Translations under genes and position numbers: made by a program
Shown: positions 57,496 through 64,000 of the stretch, one piece after another
How positions within the stretch are numbered: position 1 is the stretch's first letter
How the letters are laid out: each line of letters starts with the position of its first letter
Notes under the pieces: generated by a model
The model's database searches: none
Told to the model about the DNA's origin: nothing
The model's input: the letters and a program-made list of their open reading frames with translations, nothing else
NCBI GenBank assembly: GCA_039519185.1
Contig: CM076854.1
Location: 174,065,144 to 174,129,143 of the forward strand
Source of the DNA: Astragalus membranaceus
Taxonomy: Eukaryota > Streptophyta > Magnoliopsida > Fabales > Fabaceae
Direction of reading: 5' to 3'
Length of the DNA stretch: 64,000 nucleotides

Positions 57496-60400
57496 GTAAT
57501 CAGTATATCGTCAACATATACTAAGGCATACAACTTAACAGCTTTATGTGAATACAGAAACAATGAATGGTCACATTTGCTATGCTGGAAACCAAATTTA
57601 AGTAAAGACTGCTGTAGCTTCTCATACCAGGCTCGGGGATCCTGTTTTAACCCATACAAAGACCTGTTCAACTTACATACCAGAGTCTTATCAGAAGCTA
57701 TGAAGCCAGGGGGTTGAGTCATGAAAATTTCTTCTTGAAGACTACCATTAATAAAAGCATTATTGACATCAATTTGCTGAATTTCCCAGCCATGTGTAAT
57801 TGCTAAGGTCAAGATGATTCTAATGGTTGTTGGTTTTATGACTGGTGAAAAGGTTTCACCATAATCTTGGTCGGGTAATTGGTTGTAACCTTTTGCCACT
57901 AAACGAGCCTTATACTTATTAATTGTGCCATCAGGATTTTCCTTTATTCTAAAGACCCATTTGCACCCAATTGCCTTCCTATGTGGAGGAAAAGAGGTGA
58001 GAGTCCAAGTATTGTTTGCCATAAGAGCCTCATATTCTGATTTCATAGCTGCAGCCCACTCTGGTTTGGGAATGGCTTGTTTGACCGTGGTAGGTTCAAC
58101 TTGAGCAATGAACACCTTGGGTTTTAAATGGCCAGTTTGGGCTCGGGTAATCATAGGGTGGGTTTTGGTAATAGGTGGAGGTAGTGGAGTGGGCTCTGGT
58201 GAGGTGGGCTCAGGTGAAGGAGATATTGGTGCTGGACTTTGGATTGAAGAGAGTTCAGGTGCAGGAGGAAGGGAGGTGTCTGGGTTGACAGTGTTAGAGG
58301 GTACTGGAACAGGGGAAGCAGGGTGTGCTACAGGCTGTGTGACAATAGGAAAAGGGAGGTGAGGATCGATGCTAGCAGTAGTGACAGTTTGTGCTAAAGA
58401 ACTGGAAGCAAACAGGGAACTGAAGGGGAACACAGTTTCATGGAAAGTAACATCTTTTGAGATGTAGATACGACCACTCGAACTAAGACACTTGAACCCT
58501 TTGTGTTGTGGGGATGGACCAAGGTTCACACACTCTTGACTATGGAATTGAAGTTTGTGTTTGTTATAGGGTGTGAGGAGGGGAAAGCAGGAACAACCAA
58601 ATGATCTAATGGAGTTATAGTCAGGAACTTTCTGGTATAGGGCTTCATAAGGTGAAATAAACGAAGGTAAGGCTTTGGTGGGCAGTCTATTGATGAGGAA
58701 CACAGCATTAGTAAAACTGTGATCCCAGTAGGTGAGTGGTACTGAGGCATGGGTGAGCAGTGTGAGGCCCATTTCTACTATCTGTCTGTGTTTGCGTTCA
58801 ACTGTACCATTTTGGTGAGAGGTGTATGGGCAGGTGAACCTATGAAGAATGCCAATGTCATTGAGGTAGGGAATGAAGGCTTTGAATTCTCCCCCAGAAT
58901 CTGATTGGATTGCTTTAATGGTTGAGTTAAAGTGATTGGTTACTAGTTTGTGGAATAGTTGGAAGGCTTTAAGGGCATCTGATTTACGTTTAAGGAAGTA
59001 GATCCAGGTAAATTTGGTACAGGCATCTACAAAGGTAATGTAATAGGAGTAACCCCCACTAGAAGGTGATGGGGAAGGCCCCCAAAGATCAGTGTGCAAC
59101 AATTCAAATGGTGTATGATAGGTGGTATCTGTGGGTGGTGAGTGAGTGCGATGTGATTTACCAACAGCACATGATTTGCATAACAAAGACATATCATTCA
59201 TAGGTGCAACAGAATTACACAGTTTCAGTACATTCTTAACAGCTAGAAAGTTGGCATGACCAAGTCTATGGTGCCAAATAGGAAAACTAGTGATATTGCT
59301 ATGTGTAGTTGTGGTGGGTGAAACATGTGACAAAGCAGTTGAACTTACAGAAGCAGAAACAGATGGTGAAGACACCTTAGGTACAACAAAAAGACTAGGG
59401 ATAAGAAACACTCCATCAGCTCCACGCACACCTTTAAGTAATACTTGTTTAGTAACCTGACATTTCACAAGACAAATGGATGAGTGAAACTCAACAAAGA
59501 CATTATTATCAGCACAAAACTGTCCTACTGCAATTAAGTTACGGGTAGCATTAGGGACATGTAATATAGTGTTCAATTTAAAAGCTAAGCTAGGGTTAGT
59601 GGTGGTGTGTAATGTGGTTGAGCCTATAGCTTGGATTAAGGAACGATGTCCATTGCCCATGGTGACCCTCTCAGGTCCAGTATAGGTGGTGCTATGATGT
59701 ATATAAGTGGAATGTGCAGTGAGACTAATAGAAGCACAGGTATCCATATGCCAACCTTGTCCTTGAAGATCTTCTGGAACAACCACTGAAGCACTTGCAG
59801 AGGGCTCAAAGTTGGTGAAAGCCGAGAACGCCTGAGGTGAAGTCACAGCAGCATTAGCAGTAGGCTTGCCTTCTGGTGTTGCTTCTGCAGAAGTATCAGT
59901 GTTCACAGGAGGCTGAGCAGGTGCTTCACAGTAACTTTCATCAAACCTATGCCAACAATCAATGGCAATGTGACCCTGTTTACCACAGACTTGACATGTA
60001 GGGCGTGGAGGACCACCACGAGCTCGGCCACGACCACGGCCACGAGAATAACGTCCACGGCCGCGATAATTTGAGTTACCACGACCAGAGTGATGAGGAT
60101 TACCTGAGAAGTGACCGGAATGACCACCACGAGTAGATGTATGTGCCAGATTTGCGGTGACGGCCGGAGTAGCGAGTTCCTGACGGAACTTGTCAAGTTG
60201 TGCCTCTTGCACAAGTAAAAGAGATTCAAATTCTGTTAGATCTAACGCATCTGGTTTAGTGAACACCATAAGCACAATGGAGTTGTATTCTCCGGGTAAT
60301 TCATCGAGGACTACATCGACCAAATCGTTTTCAGAAACCGCATCGCCGACCGCCGCAAGCGAACTCGCAATCGCACGAACGCGAGCGATGAACTCAGCAA

Positions 60401-60866
60401 TACTTCGAGAGCCTTTCTTCGTGCTCTTCAATTCAGAGCGCAACTGACGATTCTTCGCCTTCAGATGTGCAAGGAAGTGCTTGTGAAGTGTGTCCCAGAC
60501 TTGAAACGCATGCGTGCAATGCAACACGCGAGGAAGAACAGAATCAGACAATGTAGAGAGGATCCAGGTAAACAGAGCTTGATCTTGTACGATCCACTTA
60601 TCATACTCATCAGAGAACTTGTTGTTGCGCTCATCTTCCGTCGAATTGAACTGCGGTGGAATCTTAGGGTTTACTAGCAATCGATGCAATTTATGCGTAG
60701 CAACAACGCCAGAGACCTGTTGATTCCACAATAGGAAGTTCTTTTCATCCAATTTCAGGGACAACTTAGGTCCTGTGATGAATTGAGAGGATGAAGAGTG
60801 CGATTGGAAGATTTGAGCGGGTGAACTCGGTGTTGGAGTGACCTCCGATGGCTCCGGTGTTGTCAT
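57486..60866 (-). pseudogene. pol: Copia polyprotein: gag, protease, integrase, most of RT
   Basis: The first ATG is at 60866 (the open frame extends a little further upstream at a TTG). Order: gag of UBN2 type ('LDEKNFLLWNQQV', 'QVWDTLHKHF'); an RGRGR-rich linker; a zinc knuckle 'CQVCGKQGHIAIDC' near residue 292; and a protease site reading 'DTCAS' near residue 375, where D-(S/T)-G is usual. Then come integrase with a His-Cys domain ('HHRLGH', 'CKSC') and D, D, E in 'HTDLWGP', 'IQSDSGGEF' and 'NGTVERKHR', followed by RT from 'CKWVFRIKENPDG' through 'QIDVNNAFINGSL' to 'YVDDILIT'. The frame then hits the insert and stops. It would supply capsid, integrase and reverse transcriptase for this family, and only the insert and perhaps the protease change disable it. 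Confidence 0.92.
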
Positions 60867-60938
60867 GACGAGCAACGGCGAATGGACAGAGAAGCACGGC
60901 GGAAAACGTGAATCGGTTAGGCGCCAGGATCGGGGAAA

Positions 60939-60951
60939 GCGATTGATACCA
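60939..60951 (-). other. Copia primer-binding site
   Basis: Minus-strand TGGTATCAATCGC directly after the 5' LTR, the usual tRNA-iMet-type plant PBS. Confidence 0.88.
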
Positions 60952-61166
60952 TGTTTGATAGTGAGAGAGAACGAGAGTCTGTTTCAATCTGTAACTGAAA
61001 TGTATTGAATGATATTATTCTTACAAATGAATGAGATACAAGGGTTATATACCCAGCTGGCCAATGACTCAGCAAAGCCAAGATGACAAGGTAAGTCTAA
61101 TAAGCAGTTTGACTATTTGACTATTCTATTGCAATACAAGTTTACATATCTACTATATATCTATTA
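60952..61166 (-). repeat. 5' LTR of the Copia element
   Basis: 215-bp copy of 56175-56389. It includes 'ggttatatac' on the plus strand. It is followed outside by GCCAT. Confidence 0.92.
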
Positions 61167-61319
61167 GCCATTATCGAGTTTGTTTACTATGGGAATCAAG
61201 TTCGAGAGCATCGGGTCGACACTCGTGTCCCAGGGTAGCCTATGCCCGTGGGCCAACAATGTTTGTTTGTAAAATATATAGTCTGATAATATGGAATACA
61301 AATTAAATTATAACTATAA

Positions 61320-62520
61320 ATCAAATAGATTATATCGCTAAAAGAAACATTGACAAATACATTAAAATTGAACATCCATGGATAATAAGAAAAAAAGTCT
61401 AAAGAATTTTATAACATAATCCATATTCATCAAATGTAAATATAAAAACTTAACCATTAATTAGAAAGAAAAGAAGTCAACACAATTAGAAAGAGAAACA
61501 CGGGGTTCTATTGTAAATGTTGTTGATGTTCCTGTGATAGTAAATGCTGCAACACGATACTCAAAAGTAAAAGAAACATAAAAATATAAACACCAATTTA
61601 AATATACTTCTAATACACGTTTGTGAAAAATGACCAAAATAAAGAAGACAACACAAGTAGAAAGTGAAACACGTGAATATCATAATAAAGATTATAAAGT
61701 TCTCGTGAATAAAAATTAAATTATAACTATAAATTAAATAATATTATAAAATTAAAAATAACCTAATAAAGATATCGAAATTGAACATCCATAAATAATA
61801 ATAAGAAAAAGTATAGAGAATTTTAATAACATAATTGATATTCATCAAATGTAAATATAAAAACTTAACCCATAATTAGAAAGAAAAGAAGACAACACAA
61901 TTAGAAAGAAAAACACGTGAGCATCATGCAGAGTTGGATGCAAACCACCAATAAAATAGAAGCAGCTATTCAAAGTTGAAAGAAGATGATGGGGTTCTTT
62001 TTGTAAATGTGGCTGAAGTTCCCGCGGGAGTAAATACTGCAATATGGTACTCGAATATAAAAGAAAGATAAAAATATAAACACCAATTTAAGTATCATTC
62101 TAATACATGTTGGTGTGAAATGACCAAAATAATTAAGACAACACTGATAGACAGTGAAATGTGTGGGTATCATGCAAGGTTGTATCAAAATCACCAATAA
62201 AATAGAAACGCTTATACAATGTTGAGAGAATATGATGGAGGGTTCAGTTGTAAATGTGGCAGCAGTTCCCGCGGAAATAAGTATCTATGATGTATTGTAT
62301 ATTGCAAATCAAAGAAGCAATAAGTATCTATGGCATATCGTATATTTGTGATTTGGTAGTAGCCGAAAATGAATTCAATAGATATTTCAGGTTCAGAAAT
62401 ATAAGGAAAAGAAGTATAAAAATAAATTATTTTTGTAAAGGTTCGGGAAATTATGGTTCTAAAAAATATAAAGAGAAGAAATATAAAAAGAAATTGATAA
62501 TTTAAAGTGATGAAATTAGT
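61320..62520. repeat. Degenerate AT-rich tandem repeats, ~415-490 bp period
   Basis: The block 'attcatcaaatgtaaatataaaaacttaac...attagaaagaaaagaag' occurs at about 61425 and 61840. The block 'cttctaatacacgt...aatgaccaaaata' occurs at about 61605 and 62095. 'gttgatgttcc', 'gctgaagttcccgcgg' and 'gcagcagttcccgcgg' recur likewise. No gene is seen. Confidence 0.65.
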
Positions 62521-62569
62521 AAAAAGGTGAGTTGCACGGATTGGTCTCACAAAATTATTTTATTTTTTC

Positions 62570-62827
62570 ACCAAACCAGTTATTGAGGAACAAACTTTGA
62601 GTATATAGATAGTTAAATATTTTTTTCAAACGCTAAAGTACCCCTAAAACACACTGCTTATTAGCATCACACTTTACATATTTTGTTACGATTTATTTTA
62701 CCAAACCGACTATTGAGGAACAAACTTTGTGTATTTGAATAGTTAAAATTTGTTTCGATCGCTAAAGTACCCAAAACACACTGCTTAACATCACACTTTG
62801 CGTATTTTGTCACGAGATTATTTTTTC
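62570..62827. repeat. 130-bp tandem duplication
   Basis: 'accaaacc' starts at 62570 and 62700, followed by 'tattgaggaacaaactttg', 'cgctaaagtacc' and 'aaaacacactgctta' in both. Only two units are present. Confidence 0.8.
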
Positions 62828-63261
62828 CGAACTTTAAAGCAATATTATTTTTAAAGTGAAAAACATTAAAATATGAAAGAAAAAATAAAAAGGTTTAATT
62901 TTAGAATGAAGAAATAAATAAAATAATTTGTGCCAAAAAAAAAGAATGAAGAAATAAAATAATGGCAATTGTGGTAATATGATTGAAATTGGGGGCTAAA
63001 GAATTTGCTGAAGTTTGGAGCCAAACTTGCCAAGCCTCATATAATATAGAGATCTTGATTATATGAGAACTATTTTTATGACATAGTTATACATTTTTTA
63101 AACAGAAAAATATAGTATAATATTAGTTATATGCAATGAGAACTATTTTTACTATGGTAGACACATGGTAAATTAGAGAAAGTGATCCGTTTACATTCAA
63201 TTCCAAAAACCTTTATGAATCGTAGTATATTTAGAGCTAGGATGAGAGAAACTAAACTCAC

Positions 63262-63348
63262 GTTCACGTACAATGTGAAGCTGGTAGACACAGCTTCAAC
63301 GTCCAATTGCCTCGGGACGTTGTATTTGGGAAAGTAGTCGGTCGGGAG
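63262..63348 (-). pseudogene. Possible exon fragment of an unidentified gene
   Basis: On the minus strand an open frame with balanced codon content reads 'TDYFPKYNVPRQLDVEAV' then 'STSFTLYVN' and ends at GTGAGT (63261 downward), a good splice donor. Upstream it meets the MITE at 63348; beyond the MITE the sequence resumes at 63944 and has a stop about 11 codons further up. I do not recognise the protein. The composition is unlike the AT-rich neighbours, so a genuine exon, now disrupted, is plausible but unproven. Confidence 0.35.
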
Positions 63349-63934
63349 TACGTAATCAAAACTGGATCGGACATTGAATCGGAAGAGAGGTAGCGGTTCA
63401 GGGGTTTTTGGGTTCAACCGGTTGAATCGGGAGTTGAACCGGAATTAATTAAATACATTATTTAATATATTTTTTACAATATATAAATGATAAAAAACAA
63501 AAAAAAATCATAGTATGACATAATAAAATTATAATATTCAACAATCATAGATAGTTAGATACTAGTATAATGTAAATACTCTCGTAGTAATATTTGTGTA
63601 CACGTTTATTTTTTAATTATTTATTTATTTTATCAATTTAATTATAAAAATGTATAAAAAATATCCCATATACCAAAATTCAACATCATTTATCATTTTT
63701 TTTCCAAAATCAACATGATATACCATTTTTTAAGAAAAATAAAAAAATCCGATTTTCTGCCCGGTTCTCGATTTTTGACCGGTTTCTGGTCCGGTTTCCG
63801 GTTTTTGGCCGGTTTTCCGGTTCAATTCCCGGTTCTTCAGCAATCCGGTTTTGGGGTTCAACTGGACCGGATAAGGGTCCGGTTCTCGGTTCAACCGGTC
63901 GAACCGCCCGGTCCGGTCCGGTTTTGACAACCTT
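63349..63934. mobile_element. Mutator-like MITE with CCGGTT-rich interior
   Basis: The 9-bp sequence GGTCGGGAG is duplicated at both flanks (63340-63348 and 63935-63943). The ends are inverted repeats: left 'gtaatcaaaactggatcgga' matches the inverse of the right, 'gttgtcaaaaccggaccgga'. Both subterminal regions are packed with CCGGTT/AACCGG, and the middle is AT-rich. It is 586 bp with no transposase. The ORFs over the CCGG-rich part are artefacts. Confidence 0.85.
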
Positions 63935-64000
63935 GGTCGGGAGCGATCCACGAGATTTTTGTCTTTAATGTAGTGTTAGATTTTGGCACACACCTAAATC

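Larger units (their letters stand above)
56175..61166 (-). mobile_element. Young Copia retrotransposon with one coding interruption
   Basis: Two 215-bp LTRs (56175-56389 and 60952-61166) differ by one base as seen (56317 C, 61092 T). Next to the right (5') LTR is a PBS, and next to the left (3') LTR is a PPT. The flanks GCCAA and GCCAT would be a 5-bp TSD with one mismatch. The LTR (minus strand) starts TAATAG rather than TG and ends CA. Gag, protease, integrase, RT and RNase H are all present in one frame, broken only by the insert at 57344-57495. The short LTR suggests the Ale group, but this is tentative. Confidence 0.92.

Noticed and set aside
61845..62550. ORFs of 65-112 residues in the AT-rich right part
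   Set aside because: They follow the tandem repeats and have hydrophobic AT-driven composition with no domain.

Overview
The window is plant nuclear DNA made almost entirely of nested transposable elements. The element types (Tat/Ogre-like LTR elements opening TGTYATACCC, SIRE-type Copia, a DUF4283/zinc-knuckle LINE, a PIF/Harbinger with its Myb-like partner, CACTA and Mutator-like elements) suggest a papilionoid legume, perhaps of the Trifolium/Medicago group. That placement comes from family recall, not from a search. I found no convincing intact host gene; one possible host exon lies at the right edge. No rRNA, tRNA or CRISPR array was seen.

Layout. 1-3371: a dispersed repeat cut by the window edge, a degenerate minisatellite-like array, and the left half of an inverted repeat. 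3372-9306: the other half, split by a PIF/Harbinger element (3612-9232, TSD TTA), which is itself split by a non-autonomous CACTA element (5779-8375, TSD TCT) inside its Myb-like ORF. 9319-25412: a minus-strand, non-coding Tat/Ogre-like element ('LARD-1') split by a SIRE-type Copia element that has gag but no pol (11540-17873, TSD AAGAT). 25413-27435: a second copy of the first dispersed repeat, then AT-rich DNA.

27436-52053: a LINE-like retrocopy on the minus strand (13-bp TSD, DUF4283 plus zinc-knuckle ORF, now broken by stops). It is split by the main find: a 22-kb LTR-internal-LTR-internal-LTR array ('LARD-2', 28865-50946) flanked by one TSD pair, TGGGC. Its middle LTR is a recombinant: the first part matches the third LTR and the rest matches the first LTR. 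This is the product expected from unequal crossing-over between the two LTRs of one element.

52799-55934: a probable non-autonomous Mutator-like element packed with copies of a perfect or near-perfect palindrome. 56175-61166: a young Copia element (two 215-bp LTRs, one difference seen) whose polyprotein is complete except for an insert of about 150 bp that carries the terminal motif of a Tat/Ogre-like LTR. 61172-63126: AT-rich degenerate repeats. 63349-63934: a Mutator-like MITE (9-bp TSD) in a possible exon.

Most elements can be delimited by their own target-site duplications, and two insertions have an empty-site copy elsewhere in this window, so the order of insertion can be read directly. 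Identity statements are by-eye comparisons, not computed alignments.
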